A stretch of 64,000 bases of DNA, from NCBI GenBank assembly GCA_027604505.1, contig JADIIX010000016.1, forward strand, positions 124,001 to 188,000, given 5' to 3'. Of the stretch, positions 25,569 to 36,731 are shown in pieces (position 1 is the stretch's first letter; every line of letters starts with the position of its first letter). This DNA comes from Gonapodya sp. JEL0774. Lineage: Eukaryota; Monoblepharomycota; Monoblepharidomycetes; Monoblepharidales; Gonapodyaceae. The notes beneath the pieces are model-generated. The model saw only the letters and a program-made list of their open reading frames with translations, was not told the origin of the DNA and ran no database searches. The translations under genes and the position numbers were made by a program.

Positions 25569-28500
25569 TCATATGGTGAAGCCACCAAAATCCACTCCAG
25601 TCCCTTCCGCCCTCCAGCCCCCTTGCACCCATGCACTCCACCTCCAAAATACCTCCTCGTCGACCTTCACATCCCATTCCACAGCCCGCAACAACACCCC
25701 TTCCACCCTGTTCACCTCCTGGACCGACAACCCCGATATCTTACTCCAAGCCACGTTCGAGTACGACTTGTCGTGCAAAAACTTCCACGCTAAAACCAAG
25801 GACGCGAGGAACACCCTGCGGCTGCAGAGGAGCGGGTGGGCGATGGCCGAGGGTGGGGCGGGCGGTGGGCGGGGCACCGGGTGAGTAAAGATGGACGAGA
25901 AAGGCGTCTCGCCGCATTCCATCTGGGATACAAGCGACCGCAGGGAGCCCGGGTCCGTGTCCCCGGCCTGCACCGCAGGTCGGTGGTAGCCGCCCGTGTC
26001 TATGCCGGGCCCCCCGCCCACCCGAGAATCCATCCCCGTCGGCGCAGCGTCCTGTCCCACTGCCAAACTCCCTGCCCACCCGGCCCCCCTCTCCGACAAG
26101 ATCCACTCCCACCGATCGCCCCTCTCATCCACACCAGACCCTTCCACGTCCCACGCCACATTCGCCGATTCGGATCGGACGCGGGGTGTAGGCAAACCAT
26201 GGAGATTGGTGTGGGATTGCGAATAATGGGTGGTGGTGTTGGTGAACGATGCCCCAGAGAGGGATGCCGGTGGGGACGGCAACGGAAGGGGGAAAGGGAG
26301 GGCAGGCGGTGGGACAGGAAACGGACTGGCGCTATATCCGAGGTGGGGTTGAAGTTGAGAACCTTGTGCCAGGTTCGGATAAGTGAGCACCATGGAACCC
26401 ATGGCCCAGCCTCGGGCCTGCACCTGTGCGACCTTTGGCCACGCGCGGAGGCACAGAAGCAATGCGAGTTCAAAGGTGGAGAAAGAAGATTGGGAACGGC
26501 GGACCATTTCGGAGATGAAAGTCCTGATGGGGTTGGTCGAGGTGGTGCAAGCGGCGTGACGGTGCGTGAGGTAGGAAGGTATCGGTGTTTCGTGGCGAGC
26601 GGGGAGCCAGTGTGGGTGCGCGACCCGTTAAAATATTCCACTACCCCAAAGAAAGACGGACTGTCTACCCACCGCAAGGGAAACAGTCCCTGATCCGCAT
26701 CCACATCTTTTGAATTGGGCCATATCCGTTCCAAAAGTGCCATCGCGAAACCTAGTGCAATAACAAACAAAGACAACACACACGCACACACACGTCACGA
26801 TGTGGTATGCGAGGTTTCGTTTTGTTGGTTAGACATGATTTGGACAGAACCCCAACACCAGACACCCTCCCGACACCCCTCACCAAACTCACCCAACAAC
26901 CCATCTACAAAGTCATCCCTCGCACCAGCTCCGCCTCCTGCCCCGTCGTCCAACCCCATATCCGCCCCTGCACGTTCCCTTGGCGCACCGGGACACGACT
27001 CCACGGGCATCCACGAATCATCCCCCCCGCCGCCAGCCGACACGGTGGACGTGGACGCGGCGCGGTGCCGGGCCGAGGAGGACGCCGACACCGTGGCCGG
27101 TGGGGTGGGGCGGCGGAGGTGGTGGGCTGCGGTGGCGGCTGAGGATGAGGACGAGGCGAGGGAGCCCGAGAGGGAAAGTGGGGCGGGGAAGTCGGACACG
27201 GCACGGCGGCGCTTTGCGGCGGATGCGGTGGGTGTGTAAGGGGTGTAGGCGAGCGGGTGTGGGTTGGGCGCCGGTAGGGGGAAGGGAAGTGGGTGGTTGA
27301 TGGGATGTGTGGCAGAGGCGACCGGAGTCGGCGTGGGTGTGGGCGGGGATCGGTGGTGATGGTGAAGTGAGGACGGTCCGCTCCCGCCGCCGGTGATTCC
27401 CGAAGCGGTGTGGGTTCGGGTGCGCCGGCGGGATGTGGCGGATGCAGAGGTAGAGGTTGCCGGGCAGGAGAGTTGCGAGGGAGAGTGGGAGCGAGGGGCA
27501 GCGTGGAGGAAGCTATGCGGGTACGGGTGGGAATGAGAGTGGGCGCGGTGGGGCTTGAGCGGGGATGCGGTTGCAGTCGGGAGAGAGAAAGGGAGGGGGA
27601 GGGGGAGGGAGGTAGGCGGGTTGTTAGAAAGGAGGTGTGCCGCCGGTGGAGGGAAGGCAAAGGGGACGGGCAGCGGTGTGTGGGGGGCGTGGTGTGCCAG
27701 TGCAGGAGGGCACGTCGATTGCGGCACGGCGAGTGTGAGGGTCACAGGAGGTGGGTAGAGGGGTGGCAGAGTAGTACGCGCGTTGGCGTATGCCAGTGCG
27801 GGTGCAGGTGCCGAGACGGGAACTGGCACCGGCGTGGCCAACATGCGGCTGTCTGTGTCCGCCACAGGCGCTGGTGGCGCGTACGGACTGTTCCCCACCA
27901 CCTTGGCTGGTCCCAGCCCCGGTCCCGGTCCGGGTCCCGGACTCGGCGTTGTACGTGACCAATACATGGCCTCCGAGTGCCCCGGCACTTGTGGCGCCAG
28001 GGTGGTCGCGGATGATGAGGAGGACGTTGATGAGGCCGATATGGTGCGGGTTGAGGATGACGACGAGGCCGAGGCCGAGGCCGTGAGTGGGAAGGAGTGG
28101 AGGGACGGGGGTGGGGTTACAGTGGGCATGGGCATGGAGAAGGGGGGGTGGACAAAGTGGGGGAGGGAGGACGTTGGTGTGGATGTGGGGATGGAGGGGA
28201 ACGGGTTGTTGTGGTGGTGGTGTGGGACGGTGAAGTAAGGTGGTGTGAGGGATACCCGGGCGGACCAGTCGCCTTTAAGGTTGAGGTGGTGGTGATGGTG
28301 CGCGTGCTGCGGCGTTGGCGCATCCACGCCGTCTTCCGTGCAACTGCTTGCCGACTGATTTAGATCCAGTTCCCGGGACTGTACTGGGTCAACCTCCACC
28401 CCCATGCCCCCCCCACGCACATCTCCCCCCACGCCAATTTCGCTCACAACAAGCGGTTCAGTTCGGTCGCGCAAAGATCCTCTCCTACCAGAACCAGAAC

Positions 28501-29083
28501 CAGGCGCCATGTACACAGCCGCATCCTCCGCACCCGCGTGGGCCCAGTCCACCACGCCGAGGGCATTTCCAGCACCTGCACCTGCACCTGCCCCTCTCTT
28601 CATCGGCGCAGACGCAGCGTTCCCGCCCCCGATGGCCACCGAGAGCTCGTGGACATGCACGCCTCCGCTGCGGTCGTTGTGGAGGTGGTGTGGGTAGTGG
28701 AGTCCCAAGGGGTCTGCGGTGGTCGATTGGGACGGGTCGAGGAGGTGGAGGATGCGGAAGTCGGCGGTGAGGCGTGGTGCGGGAGTGGGAACTGGTGTTG
28801 GTGTGGGAGTAGGAGTGGATGAGGAGGACGTGAGTACCCCTGGTGAGGGGAGGTCGTGGGAGAGGGATGTGGCCGCGGACGTGGATGTCGATGTGGACGT
28901 GGTGGAGGACGTGGAGCGGGATGAGCGGGACATGCGGCGGGTCGAGCGGGATCCGCAGGCGGAGTCTGGCGGGGAGGGGAAGAGGGAAGGGGAGTCGGGG
29001 AGCAGGTGGTGGAGGAGGGGGAGGGACGCGTGGGTGGGGAGGGGGTTGAGGAAGGGAGGGAGGGCGGAGGCGGAGGGATGCAT
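25569..29083 (-). CDS. Pho85-type (PCL) cyclin with long low-complexity N-terminus
   Basis: Proposed complement join 25569..26523, 26673..26751, 26893..29083 (1074 aa). The cyclin box is assembled from three exons: DDFVDGLLGFAMALLERIWP, then GLFPLRTFISEMVRRSQ, SSFSTFELALLLCLRAWP, and after an insertion RRVFLASLVLAWKFL, HDKSYSNVAWSKISGLSVQE, VNRVEGVLLRAVEWDVKV. This is the PCL/Pho80-type box that activates Pho85-like kinases in nutrient and cell-cycle control. A roughly 190-residue Pro/Gly-rich insertion splits the box. The N-terminal 730 residues (one exon) are Pro/Ser/Ala/His-rich with PT and GP dipeptide runs, and very GC-rich with a strong third-position bias, so long antisense frames appear by chance. 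The start at 29083 is a choice; the frame stays open to 29503. Confidence 0.75.
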
Positions 29084-32000
29084 GGCGGTGGATGAGATGG
29101 AATGCAGAGTGTGGCTCTGGAATATTCGCCAGTGGGTGGCGCAGTTACACCAATGCCGAGTCGGGGTGGGGTGGGGTGGGAACACGGGTTTAAGGCCGGC
29201 GTGTGAGCGAATGCACAAAAGAGACAAAAAATAAGCGTGAGAATGGAGCAGGGGGATAAATGATGTCATCTTCGATTCGGGGGACGGAATGGTGTGGTGA
29301 GTTGACTGCACCACCCACGTCATCCGGCGACATCGTCCAACACGGCGGCTTCGTTCCGTCCCCCCGCTGAATCCACAGATCCCAAAACTAACATCAGCAT
29401 CAAATGTACCAGAAATTGTACATTGAAAACAATGCCAACGTCGGTTTTCCGCCCCGTGGTTCCTTGCAAAGCGACGCAGCCCGTCCCGAGCCCGATGGCC
29501 CACCGAGTCCGCACTCCCGCGCGGTCCCCTTTGCTCCCCATCCTGCTCGTCTCCCCTCTCATCCCCTGCTCACTCCGTCTCCTTCTCTCCGCCAGGATTC
29601 AGGATTGGGCCCCGCCCGTGTTCCGGGCCCCCTATGTGAGTTGGATCTCGGGAAAGCCAAACCCACCTAACCGGGCCAACTCCCCCGTTCTCTGCCCGCA
29701 CTCCCGGTTTCAAGAACTCCACGCAGTCCCACGTCCAGTTCTTTGTCGTGGTTTTAGTATCTCTTCGGCCCCAACGGTCCCTGAAACAAAAAAAAGAGAG
29801 CAGACCGGAGATGTCTCTGCCGTGTGGGTTTGTGCTTCCATCCCACCCTTTTTCCCGTCATCCGCTCTCATGACTCAACTTTCACTGTTTTTCTCGGCCA
29901 ATTTTTCTTCTTCCTTTTTCCCATTTCCAAATTAATTCATTCTATTTCAATTTTCTGATTACAGCGCCATATACCCATTTCGGTTTCCTGTCAGCCCCCC
30001 CTTCACTTCATTCTTGCCCCCCTTTTGTTCCCTCCGCCGATTGCGCATTTTCCCGGTCCCGTTCGGTTTTCCCCTCATCCGGCCAACCCCAACCCCCGCG
30101 ATATTATCCATGGTATTACATGACTGTAGAATGCTCAAAAAGATCAACCCGCATAAATCACAATCGCACCCCGGCCCGCGAGAACTCCATAGCCGTATCC
30201 ATCTTTCCCATGCCCTCCCTCTGAGGTGCCCTCCTAATCAGATCTCTGCATCTTCATAACACAGAAAACAACAAAGAGTCCGAGAAAGAAAACTTGAGTA
30301 TATGTACATATATTTGCGTGCGTGCCGCGTCCCACCGTTTCTAAGTAAAAGTGCCCATTCCACTCCATTAGTATTATCTACGAAACATAATCAGAATGTT
30401 CCTCCCCGCTCGTTCATGTTCATGCTTATTGATTGTTTCGTAATACGTGAACCTTCCACCACCTCCGCCACTGTGCCGCCGGCCTCCGTCCAGGCTGGAC
30501 CCAGGTCCATTTTGGGTGCGGTATAATGCCGGAGGTGGTCTCATAGCAGGAGCACTGGCAATATTCTAATTTTGATTACAAAGCGCTCCACTTGTGTAGA
30601 AAGGCATACACTTCATCAAATCCCACGTTACTATGTTCCCAATATGCGGTATCACACCAGCAATAAGAGCTTCCTGAGTATTTGCTGTTAGTGCGCGAAA
30701 CTTCTTCAAGTGCTGGCTGTCTCGAGGTTGTGATTCGTTCAGGTGACTTCGTACTCATAGAACTTCACCAGTTTGTTCCCACTTGACTCCACCGAACACT
30801 ATCTTTGACCCCACTTAGCGGAAAGGAAACAACATTGAGAATTAACGAAGAAGTGTATTAAATACATGCTACACTTCGGATTTTGATGCTACGACCAGGT
30901 AACATTGGAACTGCAGTTCCGCGATAGGACCAATTTTCACAGCTTAAAACTGACTGGCGTGCAATGCTTTAAATGCTTGTCTGACACAAGTGAGCTGAAA
31001 TAGACCAGGTGGGTGGCAGGATATCAATAGTGTAGAAAGCAGGTGTGGTGAGAGGAGGCGCACATCTGTGCTGCCAGCACAAGTCAATAAGCGCAGTGGT
31101 GAGTCACTCACAAACTCACGAGCCATGGCAAAAAATTGTAGAGAGCATTTGCTTGCAATGATTCTGGAACTCACCATAGCCATGCTGTTGCACGATCAAC
31201 GTAGTAGGCGACGAGGGAGAAGAGCAGAAGAGCGGGGCAACTTGCACAGTGGCGAGGACCAGGGGTTTGGGGGTATCGAGGTTGGTAGGGGGGGGGGGGA
31301 TACGTCATTGAGGCCCAGTTATTGAGTAGCTCGAAGGGTGGAGATTTGAGATATTGTATCCAAGTAACAAAAAGCAAGCCAACCCAGTCTGTTGAAGCGG
31401 CAGATTCCAAGCCATTCACTTGACAGACAGTGCTATAGTTCCTGTTGAAAGGTCCTACAGATGTGCCGCTATGTGACACAGTCTGACGAAACGCCACTTT
31501 CCTGGTGACTCAGTGCCAGGGTTTCTTCATGACCATGATTGTTCCTCCTGATAGATCGGTGCGGCAATTCCCCCGCCAACACAATAGCATTGGCTTTAGA
31601 ATAAGCTCGTGTGAGTTTCGGAAGGAAAAGAGGAAGGGGGGTTGCTGGCACAAGACAACACACATGGGGGACCACGCTGGATTAGGCTTGTAAGGGACAA
31701 ATTTCTCCTGAGCAACACCATTGCCGATGGTGAAGAGACGGCCAAGTTTGTGCAGCACGTATATAGTTTGATGAAGATCAAGGGGAGTGGTCTTCCCCAT
31801 TGCCGGGAGGAAATAACACAAACGAAGGAAGTTGCAAATGGTCCGCCGAGCCAGCACCGTCATAACGAGCATTGACGACCCCCCCAGCCCGACCTGACCA
31901 TCACTGGATGTTACCGTGTGTCGTTTTCAAGTGATTATTTTGGTTTTTGACTGGAAACATGCTCGAGTTCGTTCTTGTTACTCCTGAAGCGGACCCTATC

Positions 32001-32322
32001 AGTACATTCATGTCGAATGACACAGTCATGGACTCATGGTCGCCCCTGGGTTCCTCCAGAGCTTTTGCATTGGAGTGAATCAGAAAGTGGGCAGATCTGA
32101 GAAATCTTCGCTGTTCAATGGGGACTAACTAATTCACTTGGTTGTGTGATTGGGGATGTGATCTGATCTGGACCACAGCAACCACAGCCGACTTCTCCCC
32201 CACACCACACAAATCCCTCCCCAACACAGACACTCGGGCCACAGTCCGGCGGGATTGGCCCGATTCCCCCTGATCTCCACTTGCCGCGACACACCGCACA
32301 CACGCCACACACGGCCACACAC
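29084..32322. other. gene-poor 3.2 kb between divergent genes
   Basis: Promoter-side region between the cyclin and ankyrin genes. About 29500-29950 is pyrimidine-rich on the plus strand; about 30100-31000 is AT-richer. Short minus-strand frames exist between 30940 and 31875 (see the separate low-confidence entry). No tRNA, transposon or conserved protein domain is recognised. Confidence 0.35.
31510..31872 (-). CDS. possible small uncharacterised gene
   Basis: A 120-codon minus-strand frame that begins plausibly (ATG 31872 or 31863) and reads as ordinary protein for the first 75 codons, e.g. PLDLHQTIYVLHKLGRLFTI. A potential donor (AT|GTGTGT at 31664) could lead to further exons, but I could not find a join supported by a family motif. 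I do not recognise it. It may be a real small gene or a chance frame. Confidence 0.2.
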   Translation of the reverse strand: MLVMTVLARRTICNFLRLCYFLPAMGKTTPLDLHQTIYVLHKLGRLFTIGNGVAQEKFVPYKPNPAWSPMCVVLCQQPPFLFSFRNSHELILKPMLLCWRGNCRTDLSGGTIMVMKKPWH

Positions 32323-35300
32323 ATGCCGCCACCGGGCGACTCCACATCCCCAGACGGCACTCCCACCGAGATCTGCTCCCTGCTTGCCGCCTGCAAGTAC
32401 GGGGACGCAGACGCAGTCCGGTTGTTCCTGGACGCGGGCGCACAGGTTGATGAGATCGATGCGGATGGGAACTCGGCGCTGATGTGGGCGGGTGCGTTGT
32501 TGTTGTTGTTGGGGGTGGGTGGGTGGGGTGCTTGGGTGGGCGGGTGGGGTGGGGTGGACATGGGGCGTCAAGGGCTGTGGACAGTGGGAGACAGTCTGCG
32601 GACACAGATTGCACAAGCAACCGTGACTCATGGGTGGCGGCAAATTCAACTTGACCCGTGTTGGCTCCGTCCATCCCCCGCTCACGCATTCCCATCCCCA
32701 CATCCCACCACCCACCCGGTCCCCCTCCCGTTCACACCCACCCACACTTCCCAGCACTCGGCGGATTCACAGACGCAGCCGCTCTTCTCCTCACCGCAGC
32801 CACCGCAGGAACCGCAGCAACCGCAGCCACCCCCCCTCCCCCGTCCCCCCGCGCACTCCTCGCACACAGGAACCACAAGGGCGAATCCCCCCTCCTCTGG
32901 GCGGCAATGGCCCCTTACGAACCCCCTTCCTCCCTCTCCCTCCTCCACCTCTCCTCCACCTCTGCTCCTTCCACGTCCCCGTCCCCGTCCCCGCACCCAA
33001 ACCCAAACCCCTCCGACTCCGACTCCGACTCCGCAACTCTCCAAAACCTCCCTGCAGTCCGCCTCCTCCTCTCCCACGGCGCTGACCCAAACACCGCCTG
33101 CGACAGACTCGCCTGGACACCCCTCATGTACGCCTGCTGCTACGGAAAGCACCTCGTCGCCCGGGTCCTCCTCGACGCCGGCGCAGACCCCGCCGCCAGA
33201 AACGCCGGGGGACACACGGCCCTCGGCGTCGCGCAGAATTACGGCAGGAACGATGTCGCCGCGATGCTCAAGAAGGCGGCCAGGGATAAGAAGGCGACGA
33301 CGACGGCCACAGGTGGTGGAGTCACGGTGGCAAGGGTGCCCACAAAGGGGGCCGCCGCGGCGGGACACGGTGCGGGTGGTGGTGCCACAGGGTCTACAGG
33401 GACTGCCGGTGCCGGTGCCGGTGGGACATCGACAACGGCATCTGGATCCGCAGCCGCACCACATCCCTCGTCCGCATCTCACCCCACCTCCACCTCACCA
33501 TCCACCCCCCCTGTCCACATCTTCCGCGGCCACACCGCATTCTCCTCGGGCTCCGCCTTCTCCACCAGCACCACTACCGCAGCCGATCCATCCGACGCCG
33601 CCCTCCCCCTCCCCCGCTCCCGTTCCACAGCCGCCGGTACTTCCAGATCCACATCTTCCTCAATCACGAAAACCCCTCCTCCGGGAACCCCAAAGGCTCC
33701 CCACAGGGCCGCTCCCCCGCCTCCCCCGGGCTCAGGCCTGGGGGCGCTGGTGGATGCTCCGACTCCAGCCAACCCAGCTTCAGCTTCAGCTTCAGGCGGC
33801 GCCCCACCGATCCACTCGACGACACCCCCCACCCCCACCCCCACCGCTGCCCCGCCCAAATCCACCTCGCTCTCCTTCTCCCGCCTCCTCAACGCCCTGT
33901 CCCGTCCCACATCGTCGGGGTCCCTCCACGCGGGGGGGGATAAGGACAAGCCGGCCAAGGACAGGGACAAGGAGAAGCACAGGGACAAGGAGAGAGAGGG
34001 CAAGGAGAAGGAGAGGGACAAGGACCGGGCCGAGAAACCTGCCCTGGCGACGGCGACGGCGACGGCACAGACCACGGCCACGGCGACGGCGACGGTCACC
34101 ACGTCCGCGACGGAGCTTGCGACGGGGCACCACGCAGGGGTCAAGGAGATTGTCGGGAGGTGGAACGGGGGTGCGGGGGGTGTGGGTGTGGGGGGATCGG
34201 GACCGGGATCGGGCGTTGGATCGGCGCCTGCTCCGGCACCGACACAGGGACCTGTTCAAGTTCACGCATCCGCATCCGCATCCGCCACGACCACGACCAC
34301 CCCACAAGCGACACATCCGTCTGGACAGGGTTCCGGGGATTCCGACGACGGTGATTCGGGCCCTGCTCTTGCTCGGACCGTCGAGGGTGGTGGTGGTGGT
34401 GGTGGTGTGGACGTGGGCGTAGGCGTCGGTGTGGGCGCCATCAGAGCAAGGTTTGAAAAGGGGGACAAGACGCCAGGAGAGGAAGGGGACAAGGTGAGTC
34501 CCGGTGTGTGCCTCATGCTGGTATGCGTATGCGATATTGGGGTTTGGGGGTGTACGGAGAGATGAGATGGTGACTCAACCTCAACCTTGGCGTTCGGGGG
34601 ACTCGTTGACACACCACACGCCCATCTCCACACACCACCTACCCCCCCTCCCCCGCTTACCGACCAGATAAAACCTCCCACGGACCTTGCACCCCCTCCC
34701 GCTCTGCACCCGCCTTCCCCGTCCGCCTCCGTGGGTCCCACAACCACAGCCGACCGCCCGTCCTCCCCCTCTGCACCACCCCATCAACAACGAAGCCCCT
34801 CGCAGTCCATCACATCGACCCCGACGGAACTTGTCACTCACGTGATGATCCCTCCTCCTCGGACGGACTCGTTGTCGTTGGCGGGCGGGCAGGTGGGTAC
34901 CCCGAGATGGGCATGTGCGGGGGAGAGTCGTGTGGTCCATGTTTCTCACCGAGTCGTTTTGTTCGTCGGCGGGTTCTGTCGTGTATTTATTTTTATTGGA
35001 TTTCTTTCTTTTCTTTTGTTTTTTTTTTCTTTTGGTCATTTTGGTTTGTCCTTTCTCGTTTGTTTGCTGTTGTTTTCGGCGCCGTAGATGGGCGTGCCTG
35101 CACAACCTCTTGCCAGGAACCCGTCCACCTCACAGCGTCCCACCACAACAACGTCTCAAACCGCGCCCACGAAACCCGCCAGTCAACCTCATCTTTCGAA
35201 ACCAGAAGCCTCAAATGCATCCCCCAAGGCCACTGCTGAACCTCTGGTATTCGGTCAAGCCGAACGCCCCATTGGCGGCAAGAGCCCTTCGGATTCCCGT

Positions 35301-36671
35301 CGAGGGTCCGACCGAGCGTCCGCCTCCGCCTCCGCGTGGCTTCAAGAATCTCATCAATCGAACGCCCGCGATCCTGCACCGGACCATCTCGTTGCCAATG
35401 CGCCACCTGCGGTGTCCCGAAGTGGCTCTCGGAGGAACACCGACGCGCAGCAACACTCGGCGTCTGAACGCCGCAGCGTCTCCATTGCGCTTTCGAGCGT
35501 TTCTGTCCCTCAGCCGGCTCGTGACGGTGACAGTGACGAGGAGGATGCTCCGGCCGAGGACTTGTTTTCTAGGTCGGTCAAGGCCATTGTGGCAAAGTCG
35601 AGATCACAATCGTTTTCCGCAAGCGCGGACCAGGATGCCCTTGTTCGCAGGCTCGTGGCTTCTACAGAGGATCCGACCAGAGCTGTCTCCGTGGTGGAGG
35701 GCACCGATGCTGATGTGCCGGCGTCACCGGGTATCGGAAGCAGGAAGGGGTCCTTGTTCAGAAAACTATCCACGCTCAGCGCCAAAGCAGGTGGATCGCG
35801 GTTGGCGGCCATAGTTGGAGACTCGATTGAAGCACTAGGGGATGGAGAACCGAAGGGTCAATCGAGCAAGAATGAAGACCTCCAAAAGAGCCCAGAAAAC
35901 ATGCAGATTTCTGCACCGACAGCGGCCGTTCCTGTTTCCAATTACGTGTTTGGCGCACAGCCCGCAGCTGCAATTGTTCTCAACATGGCATCTGAAGATG
36001 CGGAAACGCATCAAATGAAGACCGTAAACGGGACGCGTGGAAGATCGCGGTCGTCTTCTGTTGAGTTGGCAGGGAAAGAAGCTGGGGCAACAAGTTCAAT
36101 GCCCGTCGACGAAAAACCGAAACTTACCCGCCAAAGGTCTGCCTCAGCGAATCCAGAAACCGGATTTCTCACGGGCCATCGTGCTAGTCTGGCCACAGCT
36201 GGGATTCGGCCCAGATCTGGAAGTGGGGGGTCAGCGGACGCAACATCGGTTCAAGATCCTGGGGCCACGGCAGCTGTTTCCTTCTTTTCCCGCTTGCCTG
36301 TGTCGGCAACCCTTTCTCGGTACGGGTCGACACATGCAACGATCTCATCTGTAAAGCTTCGCGTCTTACATGCGAGAGGCGAGGCTACTTTCAAGGTGTC
36401 AGGTGATGCGACGTTTGAGCAGGTTGTTCGGGAAGGAATTCTCAGGGGTGCAGTGTTACCGCACACTTCTTATTTCAAGATCCGACCAGTCGGCGTTGAA
36501 GCTTGGGAATACTTACCGGGGGACAAGGTGAAGATCGCTTGTGAGCCTGGCGATAGTGCAATTGCTGGACTTCCTCCCTTGCCGGGTAACCGAGATAATG
36601 AGGTCGTCGTTTCGGTAAAAGTGTCATTCCACAGGAGAGATTTCGATGTTGAAGATCTCGTTGGCAGATAA
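32323..36671 (+). CDS. ankyrin-repeat protein with long disordered C-terminal part
   Basis: Proposed join 32323..32491, 32755..34493, 34668..34892, 35088..36671 (1238 aa). Ankyrin repeats occupy roughly residues 1-210: EICSLLAACKYGDADAVRLF, GNSALMWAALGGFTDAAALL, PAVRLLLSHGADPNTA, TPLMYACCYGKHLVARVLLD, GHTALGVAQNYGRNDVAAML. Intron 1 splits a repeat and its join restores MWAALGG. Then come several hundred Pro/Ser/Thr/Ala-rich residues with a charged KD/KE/RD tract near 33950-34030, and a C-terminal segment (SVKLRVLHARGEATFKV... EVVVSVKVSFHRRDF) that looks folded, but I cannot name it. Function unknown; ankyrins mediate protein contacts. The last intron ends exactly at an ATG (35088), so exon 4 could be a separate gene. 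Exon 2 is extremely GC-rich. Confidence 0.65.
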
Positions 36672-36731
36672 CATATTGTATTACCCTTGTAAGTAATACA
36701 GTAATTCGAATCCGTCCGGTTACGCAGGTTC

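Noticed and set aside
27410-28770. Several long plus-strand open frames opposite the cyclin exon
   Set aside because: They are antisense shadows in a GC-rich exon with strong third-position bias. They consist of Arg/Gly/Val/Trp-rich low-complexity sequence and share no motif with any family.
32682-34144. Minus-strand frames opposite the ankyrin gene
   Set aside because: Low-complexity Gly/Arg/Val shadows of the GC-rich coding strand; the ankyrin repeats on the plus strand explain the region.
32281-34422. 713-codon plus-strand frame over the ankyrin gene
   Set aside because: It reads through intron 1 into a Pro/Arg-rich alternative frame. The ankyrin repeats continue in another frame after the intron, which is the coding one.
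35088-36671. Exon 4 of the ankyrin gene as a separate gene starting at ATG 35088
   Set aside because: Possible, but a clean acceptor (CGTAG) sits directly before the ATG, the phase fits the upstream exon, and there is no room for a promoter other than the intron. Kept as one gene with reduced confidence.
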